Positions 1 to 7,791 of a DNA stretch of 12,914 bases are shown piece after piece (within the stretch, counting starts at the first letter, position 1; each line of letters starts with the position of its first letter). Source of the stretch: Podochytrium sp. JEL0797 (taxonomy: Eukaryota > Chytridiomycota > Chytridiomycetes > Chytridiales > Chytriomycetaceae); the NCBI GenBank assembly GCA_027596195.1, contig JADGJG010000759.1, positions 1 through 12,914 of the forward strand, written 5' to 3'. Made by a program: the position numbers and the translations under genes. Under the pieces are notes generated by a model, which made no database searches, had not been told where the DNA came from, and saw only the letters and a program-made list of their open reading frames with translations.

Positions 1-142
1 TTTTTTTTTTTTTTTTTTGTTTTTTTTTTTTTTTTTGTGTTTTTTTTTTTTTTTTTTTTTGTTTTTTTTTTTTTTTTTTTTTGTTTTTTGGGGTTGTGGG
101 TTGTGTTTTTTGGGGGGGGTTTGTGGGTGGTGGTGTGTGTGT
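1..142. repeat. G/T-only low-complexity contig edge
   Basis: The first 141 bases contain only T and G: long T runs broken by single G, then G runs and TG/GGT steps. The first A appears at about 142. No telomere-type repeat unit is visible, and a G-rich telomeric strand would be expected to run the other way at a left end. It is most likely an assembly or amplification artefact, or a genuine simple repeat that stopped the assembly. It truncates the gene that follows. Confidence 0.8.
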
Positions 143-1258
143 ATGTCGGATCTGCTTTGTGGGAGGGGGGAGGGGTATTGCGAGGTGGTGTTGAAGGTAA
201 GAAATAGTTCCTCCCCCCTCTCACGCACACGCGCTCATCCCATTTTTTGTCACATATAGAACTACCTGGCGGGAGAAAAGGTGTCGTTCACGACACGAAT
301 GGTCTCGTGTGTCGTCAAATCTCTCACCTCCTTTTCGCGCGCGCAAACACGGCCCGGTGAAACACATGTTGTGGGGTCGTATACTGAAACCAGTATCGAT
401 TCGGAGGAGGTGGAGGAGGAGGAGTCCCCGATCGTCGGGTCTCGTCGTGGGGGTGGCGGTGGGGGTGTACGTTCGTTTGCGGGGGCTGGGTTGAAACGGG
501 GTGCTTCTGTTGCGAGGAGAGAGGTGCAGGGAGGGGATGTGGGTGCGACAGGGGCGGCGGTGGCGGGTGTGGTGGGAGAGGAAGGGCGTGTGTCGGAGTG
601 GAACCCTTGGCGTGGGGATGAGATTGCGTGGAGTTGCGTGCTTCGGATTTTGTACTTGGTGCAAGCGTCGACGCGTCAAATTCGGGATTCTAGCAGCAGC
701 AGCGGTAGCAGCAATTTGGAGGATGCGAACGCACGTCTTGGTGTGAGCCCAAGCGCGGGGGCGACGGGGTCCCAAAGCAAGCGGGTCAATGAGATCCTGG
801 GCGTGGCTCCCGTTGGGGTCAAGTACGCTGAGTTGCGGGAGGGATTGATGGCGGTGCTGTTTGCGCAGATTCGGACTGTGGGGATGCGGGATTTGGAGAG
901 ACTGTTGGTGATAATTCGCGGGTTGATGTTGGAGGGCGTTTTGCCGGAGGAGGGGGATGTGGTGGGGACAGAGAAATCGGAAGGCACTAAGGATGTCGGT
1001 CAATCAGGCGTTAAGGGGATCGGGTTGGAAGGAATTCCGGGCGGGGATTTGAGCAAGTCGAGTCTGTGGAAGGCCTTGTTTGATGTCGTGAGTGGGGATG
1101 TGTATTACGATCAGGTGCGGCAGGTGGAATGCGTGGAATGGTATATTCAGCTCGTGCATGACGCGAGGAAAGCGGTCAAGGAAGCGAGAGAAAACACGCG
1201 TTTTGGAAAAGCAAAAGTAGTGGATCCATCCGTTGGAGAACTTCGTTCCAAATTATAA
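143..1258 (+). CDS. 5'-truncated protein ending in -SKL; possible peroxin Pex8
   Basis: Partial gene. The clear exon is 260-1258. A 63-nt intron (197-259, GTAAGA donor, ATATAG acceptor) joins it in phase 0 to an upstream exon whose start cannot be fixed; the frame runs back into the T/G tract, and ATG 143 is only the first plausible one. The visible product is about 350 aa. It has an acidic stretch (EEVEEEES), a glycine run, a Ser-rich segment coded by AGC repeats (about 692-714), and helical segments near the C-terminus such as AELREGLMAVLF and VECVEWYIQLV. The last residues are ELRSKL, a canonical PTS1. Family knowledge: fungal Pex8, an intraperoxisomal import factor linking docking and RING complexes, carries its own PTS1 and is otherwise poorly conserved. 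The WxxLFDVVSGD...R..CVEWY pattern near the end would fit Pex8, but that is from memory. It could be another peroxisomal protein, or the -SKL could be chance. Confidence 0.5.
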
Positions 1259-1269
1259 CAGAAAACAAA

Positions 1270-2069
1270 TTATTTTTTCTTAAACATTCCAAACAATCCC
1301 CCAGATCTTTTGGACGTGGTACTACTCGTCCCAATACTTGCAGACACGCTCGTTGTGCTATTCCTTTGGCTGCTCGAATCTTCGTTGTTCAAGTTGCTCG
1401 CTTTGGACCCAAACGAAAACTTTTGCTTCCGCTTTTTCGCTTTCAATCCATCCTTTTCGTCGAGAATCCAATTCAGTTGGATCTATAAACGAAAATCAAT
1501 CAGTCTCCCCCCTCTCTTCGTATTCCCGCCACCCTTAAACAGCACGCACTGACACACCTTGTTAAAAGCACCGCGTCTTTTTGCGCGAATGAATTCGACC
1601 GCATCCACGCGATCCAACCCAGCATCCACGAGTGGAATCAGCGCAAAGATGGGCGCTCTCCCGACCCCACTCACGCAATGCACGGCAATCGTAGGTTTTT
1701 CTCGCCCCCCGCCGTTTTTGGCCACGAGGGAATCAATCAGGGTGCGGTAGGCGGTCACAATGTCGATACTCGGAGCGGAGCCTTTGAGGTTGAGAAAAAA
1801 TGCGTCAGCGGGATGAATGTGGGGTTGGTGTAATATGCACACGCACCGTCCGTAAACGCCATCTCGTCCACGACCTTCACTCCGGCTTGTTCGAGTGCAT
1901 CCGTTTCATATGTAGGCTGGCACAGTCGGATCAAGTGGGAGACATGCAGTTCCTCAAAGACGGGGATGTAATTATCGGTGAGGAGCTGTTGTGAGGGCGG
2001 GCAGTCGGTGATGACGATTCGGATCGGAGAGAGGGCGTGGTCGATGATGGAGGGTTTCGTGTGTGACAT
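1270..2069 (-). CDS. PRL/PTP4A-type protein tyrosine phosphatase, no CaaX box
   Basis: Three exons in coding order: 2069-1847, 1781-1558, 1482-1270, giving 219 aa. Introns are 65 nt (GTGCGT donor, CTGAC branch-like site, AAAG acceptor) and 75 nt (GTGTGT donor, TATAG acceptor). The P-loop HCVSGVGRA has the nucleophile at Cys110 and Arg116. The general-acid loop FTDG has Asp74, whose codon lies just before the first junction. Cys50 (IRLCQPTYE) matches the redox-partner Cys of animal PRLs, and EFIRAKRRGAFNK is the conserved PRL helix. PRLs act on membranes, bind CNNM magnesium transporters and are usually C-terminally prenylated. Here the protein instead has a roughly 50-residue Ser/Thr/Lys-rich extension ending GGLFGMFKKK, with no terminal cysteine. 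I chose ATG 2069 because about 20 residues then precede the first beta strand, as in known PRLs; an in-frame ATG at 2150 is less likely. The stop lies 11 bp from the stop of the convergent upstream gene. Confidence 0.9.
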
Positions 2070-2261
2070 TTGTGTGGGGGAAGGGTGTTGCCACTGCGGG
2101 GATGTCGGAGGTTTTTTTTTCTGCCTTGGCTTTGCCCCGGCGTTGTACAATAACCCAGGTATTCCATCACATCTTTTTATTTATTGCTCACAGGAAAAAG
2201 GAGAGAGAAAGGGACAAGAAAGGGAGGAGAAAGAAAAAAAGGATTAGAAATTTCGCGATAA
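2070..2261. promoter_or_regulatory. Divergent intergenic region with purine tract
   Basis: This 192-bp gap separates the divergent PRL and Tma17-like genes and must hold both promoters. About 2191-2250 is almost pure A/G on the + strand (one C and one T), just upstream of ATG 2262, and is probably 5' leader. A TTTTTATTTATT stretch lies near 2174. No convincing TATA box or known operator was identified. Confidence 0.45.
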
Positions 2262-2949
2262 ATGACCAACACAACAGCACCAGAGGAGGTCCAGGTCATG
2301 CCAGGAGTCTATCTCACCACATTCACCAGCACATCCGTCAATGGCCCCCACTCCCAGCCAAAACCCGAATCCATCGCAATCAAAACCCTCTCCGGCGTCA
2401 ACGTGGACCTCGACGTTTTCGATTCCGACAATGCCGAGATTCTGCAGCAAGAGGTACCGTTGGGGGCGCTTCCATTGGCTGTCTTTTGTCTCCCTCCTCC
2501 TTGGTCCTGATTCCAACCACGATTTCTCAAAAAGATTGCGCGGCTGCGGCTGTCGGTCCAAAAACTGCTCGAATCGAACCACCTCCTCAAAGAATTCATG
2601 GCCACTGATCCAGACCCCGAATACCCTCTCGTGAGTCTCCTTCATCGCCCACGCTTGATGGTGCCGTTCCCAATGTGACTCACAACCAAACAAACCAAAG
2701 GCGATTTCCGAAAACGTGCAAATTATTGACAAACGCATCCGCATGATCAAAATGCTGATGCAGAAATTGGCGGCGGTTTCGATTCCGGAGGGTGGGATTT
2801 CAGGGGGGCCTTGTGGCGCTGAGTTGGCCGCGGGAGTTTCGTTTGATCAACCGGCAGTGGTTCAGTCGTCGTCAATGCTCGTTGCGGGGAATACCGGTGT
2901 GGAAGCGGTGGCGGAAGATGCGGAAGAGGATGGCGGAGTGTATTTGTGA
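2262..2949 (+). CDS. Tma17/Adc17-like proteasome-assembly chaperone (probable)
   Basis: Three exons, 2262-2453, 2535-2630 and 2701-2949, give 178 aa. Introns are 81 nt (GTACCG donor, AAAAAG acceptor) and 70 nt (GTGAGT donor, CCAAAG acceptor), both phase 0. Splicing creates a continuous amphipathic helix from about residue 57: NAEILQQEIARLRLSVQKLL, then ESNHLL, a short DPDPEYP turn (about 88-94), and a second helix AISENVQIIDKRIRMIKMLM. This helix, SN, DP-E, EN, helix layout resembles yeast Tma17/Adc17, a stress-induced chaperone that binds Rpt6 during 19S base assembly. The tail is acidic (EDAEEDGG) and ends GVYL. The identification rests on pattern memory. A prefoldin-like or other small coiled-coil protein is the alternative. 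A GTGAGT overlaps the stop codon (2946-2951), but the hydrophobic end after an acidic stretch fits genuine termination here. Confidence 0.65.
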
Positions 2950-3080
2950 GTCGACAAAGAAAAACGCGTGTTTGTTTCGAATTCCATCGCGCCCAATGCA
3001 TGGGGTGAACGTTTTCCCAGACCCCTGGCAATGATGAGAGTCCTCTGCTCCTTTCGGTTCCGTTTTCTGCAACATGAAAG

Positions 3081-3519
3081 ATCAATATCCAGCTTTCGGT
3101 GCCGGAGAGAGCCAGAGGGAGGCGTCTCGCGGTCAAGATGACATGCAAGCAATGCAGCGTTATGGGCACTGCCCGCCCCATCCCCAACGAGGTGCTAGCC
3201 ATGGACCTTGTGGCACAATTGAACCCAAGTCCACACGTCCTCCAGTGCCTCGACCAGTGGGAAGACGCAGGACACACCTACTTCGCAATGGAAGCTTGGT
3301 GTCGCCATCCACCCCAACAACCGGCCAGTTGTTGTTCCGAACTGGTTCGAAGGCCGATCCCGGAGTATCCCTGTCCAAGTCGGCTCGAGAGACGCGTTTG
3401 ACTTTGTTGTGGCACAAGTCAATCGCTCGTACAAAAACGGGTTAGACGGGTTGTTTGCCATGGGGGGGTGTCAAGTCCATGTTGGTTCAGATGGCGAAGG
3501 GAGTGCACACTTATTGTAA
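3081..3519 (+). pseudogene. Broken protein-kinase-like region (N-lobe segment)
   Basis: One frame (3081 to about 3293) reads like a kinase N-lobe. RRLAVKM has the beta3 lysine (AAG 3135-3137). PNEVLAMDLV, 18 residues later, offers the alphaC glutamate (GAG 3189-3191). PSPHVLQCLDQWEDAGH followed by TYFAMEA matches beta4-beta5, with a Wee1-like WE..G..Y flavour. The frame has a TGA at 3075-3077 and runs to a stop at 3399-3401 without any C-lobe (no HRD, no DFG). From about 3290 another frame looks better coded (NRPVVVPNWFEGRSRSIP ... AFDFVVAQVNRSY) and stops at 3517-3519. I do not recognise it. No intron of plausible size joins the two frames. Base skew (C-rich early, G-rich late) fits a + strand gene across the whole stretch, so this is a frameshifted relic, a region with sequence errors, or a gene whose exons I cannot resolve. 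Confidence 0.35.
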
Positions 3520-4013
3520 TCATTTCCCTAAATCGGTGGAAATTTTGTCAGAACTTGACAATTAGGTCGAAGCCAAGAGGCTGTTTTAATGCGGTGTGTG
3601 TATCAGTGTATGGAGGAGATGACCTTTTAAAATGCAGCGACTTTTCAACAATCGGTCTGTGCACAAGGCGATTAAAGAGAGCTCAAAAGAAACCTTCCTC
3701 CAAAACATCCAATCAGCAAAGCAACACAACACACTACAGAATAAAGGACGAACCTCCACATTTTTTAATAAGTACTTTTTAACAAGTACTTAATAAAAAA
3801 AATAAGAATTTAGGACTTTTCCAACGCACACTCCCGTCCAACAAACCGTTGCGCCAAGGCAGCTCCTGACAAGAGTGCAACGCCAACGGAAAAGCAAAGA
3901 GAAAAAGTAGAGCAAAACTGGAAAAAAGTGGAAATGGGGAACGTGATAATTTTTTTATACTGTATTTCGAATAATCTTCAGAACGAAGAAATGCAAAACG
4001 AGGATCTCTCCCT
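3520..4013. other. Gene-free interval between convergent units
   Basis: No open frame here has family likeness or sensible splice sites. It becomes A/T-rich toward 3760-3990 and contains the hairpin annotated separately. It presumably holds the 3' end of the P450 transcript (- strand) and that of any + strand transcript from the kinase-like region. Confidence 0.5.
3761..3800. repeat. Inverted repeat / hairpin with AGTACT cores
   Basis: The left arm TTTTTTAATAAGTACT (3761-3776) and right arm AGTACTTAATAAAAAA (3785-3800) are complementary at 14 of 16 positions, with an 8-nt loop. Each arm contains the palindrome AGTACT. It lies between convergent transcription units, so a 3'-end-forming or transcript-separating role is possible but unproven. 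An AT-rich mobile-element relic is an alternative. Confidence 0.5.
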
Positions 4014-5738
4014 CTAAAATTCACGCAAGATTCTGCGCTGGAAAAAAACCGGAAGGTCTTGACACTCCAACGCAATTGTCTCCTTCACCAACAAAGGCGC
4101 GGATGGATTCACGAGAACAAACTCGTACCGACGAATGACGCTCGCCATCACGAGTTTCATTTCGATCATCGCGAGAGCTTCTCCCGGGCTGCAATTATAT
4201 GCGTTAAAAATATATCCGGCCCCATGCAGCGAAAAGGAAGTATTAAACTCACCATTTGCGAACGCCAGCACCGAATGGAGCGTGCGCGAATCCCTGTCCC
4301 AACGGTCCACCAAGACTCTTTGATTCCAAAAACCTGGACGGACGAAAGACCAACGGATCCTCCCACATTTTTGGCGACACTTGATTCATCTGAACTGCCA
4401 ACCACACTTCGTTTCCCTTCTTCAACACAACTTCACCCACAACCACCTCCTCCGTCAATTCGTGAAGAATAAACTGAATGGGACTATGCAAGCGAAGCGC
4501 CTCGTGAATGGCGGCCTCCAGCAAGGGCAGCTTCCCCACCGCCTCCGAACGCAGCTCACCCGTCTCACCAACAAGGTCAATGATCTCTTGGCACACTTGG
4601 TCAGCGATTTCTGGGTTCTTGGCCAACTCGTAAGTCAAGAAAGCCATCGTGTTGCTGCTCGTGTCAGTTCCTCCACTAACAGCCTCCTTCACCACTTCAA
4701 GCGCATCTTGGAGTCGCGTGGGAGACTTGCTCTGACACAGGATCGAGCAGAGATCTTTTTCCAAATCAGAAAGGTTCGTGTTGGATTCGAGTTCATTGGA
4801 TTTCTGTTCAATCATGTCAGTGAGAGCCATATCCATGTCGCGGACGGCCTTGGAATGTTCGGCAGCAACGCTGACGAACCCTGGAACGTACTTGAACACT
4901 GGAGAAGGGGTCACGAGGAAAAAGAAAACGGCTTCCAAGAGGCCGCGAACCAAGGCCAACATTTGGTCAGGTGGCAGTGGGGTGTTGATCAAGCCCGACA
5001 AATATCCGTCGGCGGCGCGTCGGTTGTCTGAAAAGACGATCTCCATGATCACGTCCAGCGACATTGACCCAAACAAAGTGTTGGCGAGAATCGGGGTCTT
5101 TGATTCGTCGAGCTGGTCAAGGGGGCCGAAAAGGGGGTGGACGTATTCGTTGATTTTGGGTGCGAGGTTGCGGATGAAACTTGCGCGACCAACGCTCTCG
5201 ATGAGCAGTTTGCGGTTGTGCTTCCAGGATTCCAAATGGTTGTTCATGAGGATTCCCTTCTCAAACACGTTGAGCTGCTTCAAGCCTTTTTTTTATGGTC
5301 GCGTTGTCGTTATGTAGCGTTCAAAATTCACTTGGGAAATAGAGTGAAGCAACACACCTTCTGGGTCAGCGGATCTCTTATTGATATGGCTGTTGGTAAA
5401 TATCGAGCGAAGCCCCTCTCTTCCTCGTACAATATAAATGATTTTTCCCAGCACGTTGGCCTCCACAATGTCGCAGTCTTGGCCTTCAAACGCGAGCGGA
5501 AAGAAGACCCTCGAGCCTTTCAGAGCCGCAAACAAGTGGCCCACAATCGGGAGTGCGTGAGACGCGAATGGCGGAGAACCTGGGCAACGAGGAGTTTATT
5601 TTTTGCAGTTAGGAACGCGTGAAGAAAATGGAAATATGAACCTTTGGGTCTTGCCGGGGGTGGCAGCAGGATCCACGCCGTCGAAGCAGCTAGAAGAACT
5701 CCAGCAGAGATAAGGGACAATGTGCCTGGTAAATTCAT
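4014..5738 (-). CDS. Cytochrome P450 monooxygenase (microsomal type)
   Basis: Four exons in coding order: 5738-5642, 5579-5358, 5285-4253, 4188-4014, giving 508 aa, a normal P450 length. Introns are 62, 72 and 64 nt. Residues about 6-26 form a hydrophobic N-terminal anchor followed by the proline hinge PPPARPKGSPP, typical of ER-bound class II enzymes that take electrons from NADPH-P450 reductase. The I-helix oxygen-activation motif is GGTDTS (311-316), the K-helix ExxR is EALR (368-371), the PERF-like motif is FRPSRF (420-425), and the haem loop is PFGAGVRKC with Cys451. The Cys codon is split: TG ends exon 3 (4253) and C begins exon 4 (4188), so the unspliced frame reads FGAGVRKW and no ligand is made. 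All catalytic residues are present. The substrate cannot be told from sequence. The first donor (GTTCAT) is atypical. A decayed duplicate fragment lies upstream at 5897-6007. Confidence 0.93.
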
Positions 5739-6078
5739 TGTTTCGAAGTTTTGATATTTGATCCAGAGATTGAAAAAAAATACCACAAAATTTTCGTTTC
5801 CTACCACGCCTGGCGTGGACCTGGCATAACTCATTATTGGTTCTTTGTTCGAACATAATACTGAATTGTTGCGAGCAACGGTCGATTTTTCAACACCAAG
5901 GGCAGCATTCCCACCGTGTCTGAATCCAACCCACCCTCTCGCCAACAAGGTCAATGATCTCTTGAAACACTTGTTCAGCGATTTCCAGGTTCTTGGCCAA
6001 CTCATAAAAGGGTGTTCTTATATTTCATAATAATAGTAAAAAAGATAAATGAAATCCGTCGTTCGAGAATATCGCACG
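5739..6078. promoter_or_regulatory. P450 upstream region
   Basis: This 340-bp interval lies between the P450 start and the stop of the next - strand gene. It is A/T-rich next to the P450 ATG (5738-5790) and includes the P450 relic at 5897-6007 and an A/T-rich stretch at about 6015-6050. The P450 promoter must lie here or overlap the relic. No specific factor site was recognised. Confidence 0.4.
5897..6007 (-). pseudogene. Relic of a duplicated P450 exon fragment
   Basis: This 111-bp stretch matches 4522-4633 (112 bp) of the intact P450 in the same orientation. The core 5942-6007 versus 4568-4633 is identical at 60 of 66 positions. Translated, the core gives YELAKNLEIAEQVFQEII against YELAKNPEIADQVCQEII in the gene, just after the I-helix. 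The remaining part (5897-5941) is more diverged and one base shorter, which breaks the frame. Similarity ends abruptly on both sides, and no other P450 motif is present. It is the remnant of a tandem duplication or of a lost neighbouring P450. Confidence 0.8.
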
Positions 6079-7639
6079 TCACTCGGTCCCCGAACCGCTC
6101 GTTTCCGGCTTCAAATTGCTCCTCGATCCACCAAACTTGAGCAATCCCTTGATTTTGCCAACAAACGTGCTCTGCTCCGCCAAGGCAGCCGCCGCAGCCG
6201 CCTCTGCCTTCACCGAATCGAGTTCCACGCCTTGCTCTTTATAAGCCTGTTCCATCCTCTGCTGCTTGAGCTCCTTGATCATGGAGCCACACGGCGTGCT
6301 GATCTCGCCTTTCCAGGAGAAGGCGAGCGCGTAATCTGGGTGAGGCTCCGCGCCAGGCAATGTGTCTTGATTCATGGCCTCGTGATACACAATCGCGTTG
6401 AACATAATGATGATGGGAGTTCCTGGAATTGGTTCTGCCATGTCTGTGATGATGGCTGAAATTGCGTTTCGAATGTCCTTGGCTTGTTCGGCAACGGAGG
6501 GGGGTTCCGGTTTGGATTCGGAGTCAATGTTTTGGAGGGATTTGGTGGATTGTTTTTTGGAGAGGGTGTGTTTGGGGTCGATGCGGGGAGAGGGGGTTGG
6601 TTGGGGGGTTGGGGAGAGGGAAATGGCGCTGGCTTCTCGTGAGAGGGAGGGGCTTGAAGTCTGGCTGGGGTCTCCCTTGGGGACTACTGCTAAGGTGGGG
6701 AGTTTTGGAAGGGCGGGAATGTCGGGTGGACAACGGATACGCGCTTCAATCGTGAGTCTTAGTTTGTAGCTTTCCTCCTTGGTGAAATAGCAGGCGGCGA
6801 ATTTTCCTGCGCTTCGCACGCGTGCGGAGCTTGTGGTTGGACGGTGGAGGCTGCGCATGTGAACGAATTGGCCGGCGGGTGCGTCTTGACGTCCACGTGA
6901 GGCGGCGCGGCTGTGGCGGAGACTGTTCATGCTTCCGCTTTGGACGAGTTGTTTTTGGCGTTGGGAGAGAGGTGTGCTTGGGGGAAGGTCTTCGGTTCCG
7001 GAGGCGTTGGATAGAGGGTGATCGGATTTGGGAGAGTCGACTCCAGGGGTGATGCCATTGACGCTCTGACTTCCGCCAAGAACATCTGCGAAGGTATTTT
7101 CGTTAAATAACCACTGTGGCAGAGGATAAAGTTATACCGCGGGATAATCCTCGATGCAGTGGGGTGATTCCGTGGGTCACGTTGAATCGGTGCTGCAATG
7201 CGTCGGCCACTCCCTTTTCGACCACGCCACAAAAATCAACGAACGTGTTTTTGAGTTTCTCGCTGACGTTGAGGGGATGGATACTTTGGATATTATCAAA
7301 GTTTGTGGATAATCTGTTGATGTGATGGTTGAAGTTAGCGTTCGGTGGGCTCAGTCGAAGACAATCGATGGGGGAGAAATGATATGGGTGGATTTCGTTG
7401 ACGGGATTTCTCCGACGTTTTTCGGGTCCACAGATGTGGCTTCTGAATAACGGAACGCGCAATCGCTGGTGCTACGCACGGTGAGCAGATCATCACCTGT
7501 TGAAGGATTTGGCAAAACCGAGTCTCTTGGAATCCTGCAGCGACGTGTCTGGCTCGGACGGCTCCGGGGTCTGTGGTTTCTCCAGGCTTCCTGTGCTGCT
7601 GCTCTTTTGCAGCGCGTCAGCTGGGGCCACAGAAGTCAT
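6079..7639 (-). CDS. Unknown 484-aa protein, largely disordered with one conserved-looking core
   Basis: Three exons in coding order: 7639-7497, 7442-7138, 7085-6079. Introns are 54 nt (GTGATG donor, TTCAG acceptor) and 52 nt (GTATAA donor, TCGCAG acceptor), and all junctions keep frame. The N-terminus (1-47) is Ser/Pro/Glu-rich. Residues about 48-150 look more ordered ([11 protein letters not shown], then [20 protein letters not shown]). Residues 150-240 are Ser/Arg-rich, and 245-270 contain [21 protein letters not shown] Pro/Ser/Lys-rich linker covers 285-345. A second ordered block (about 350-411) includes [12 protein letters not shown] and [14 protein letters not shown]. Residues 415-455 are Lys/Glu/Ala-rich and probably helical. 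I recognise no domain, signal peptide or membrane segment, and name no function. A single 183-nt intron (7314-7496) instead of the 54-nt one would also keep frame, but it is longer than any other intron here. The gene shares a divergent promoter with IMP dehydrogenase. Confidence 0.72.
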
Positions 7640-7791
7640 GGTTGCGATTTGATGAGAATGTGCGGCCTTCTAGAAAAAAAGGTTTTGAGGAAACCTCCGA
7701 CGATGACTCATCCAATTTTTTTTCCTGCTGTATAAAAAGCGATTTTTTTGTTTTTTTTTCTTTTGGGGAAACCCCCCCGCCATCAATTCAA
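7640..7791. promoter_or_regulatory. Divergent promoter with Gcn4-type site and TATA box
   Basis: The 152-bp gap between the unknown - strand gene and the IMP dehydrogenase start contains TGACTCA at 7704-7710, the exact consensus of fungal Gcn4/CPC1 bZIP factors, and TATAAAAA at 7731-7738, about 54 bp before ATG 7792. Between the TATA box and the ATG the + strand is a T-rich pyrimidine tract, common in strongly expressed fungal promoters. The orientation and spacing fit IMP dehydrogenase as the main target. Binding is inferred, not shown. Confidence 0.6.

Noticed and set aside
692..714. AGC-rich microsatellite as an independent repeat element
   Set aside because: It is a short run encoding serines within the -SKL gene, with no sign of a separate element.
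221..1003. A 260-codon - strand open frame opposite the -SKL gene
   Set aside because: The product is His/Pro/Arg-rich, as expected from the complement of a G-rich coding strand. The + strand has a spliced frame with a sensible C-terminus.
2070..2150. Longer PRL start at ATG 2150
   Set aside because: It adds 27 residues absent from the family and uses up nearly half of the divergent promoter. ATG 2069 gives the usual N-terminal length.
2747..3277. A 176-codon - strand open frame across the Tma17-like last exon and the kinase-like region
   Set aside because: It is low-complexity (Pro/His/Arg-rich) and antisense to better supported coding. It has no family pattern.
4381..5031. A 216-codon + strand open frame opposite the P450
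   Set aside because: It is antisense to the P450 exon, which carries all family motifs on the other strand.
7314..7496. A 183-nt intron in the unknown gene
   Set aside because: It keeps frame, but it is longer than every other intron in the window. The 54-nt alternative also keeps frame and retains an open, protein-like stretch.
7472..7496. A 25-nt intron (GTGATG to CGTAG) in the unknown gene
   Set aside because: It is too short for spliceosomal removal, and the frame it opens soon hits a stop.
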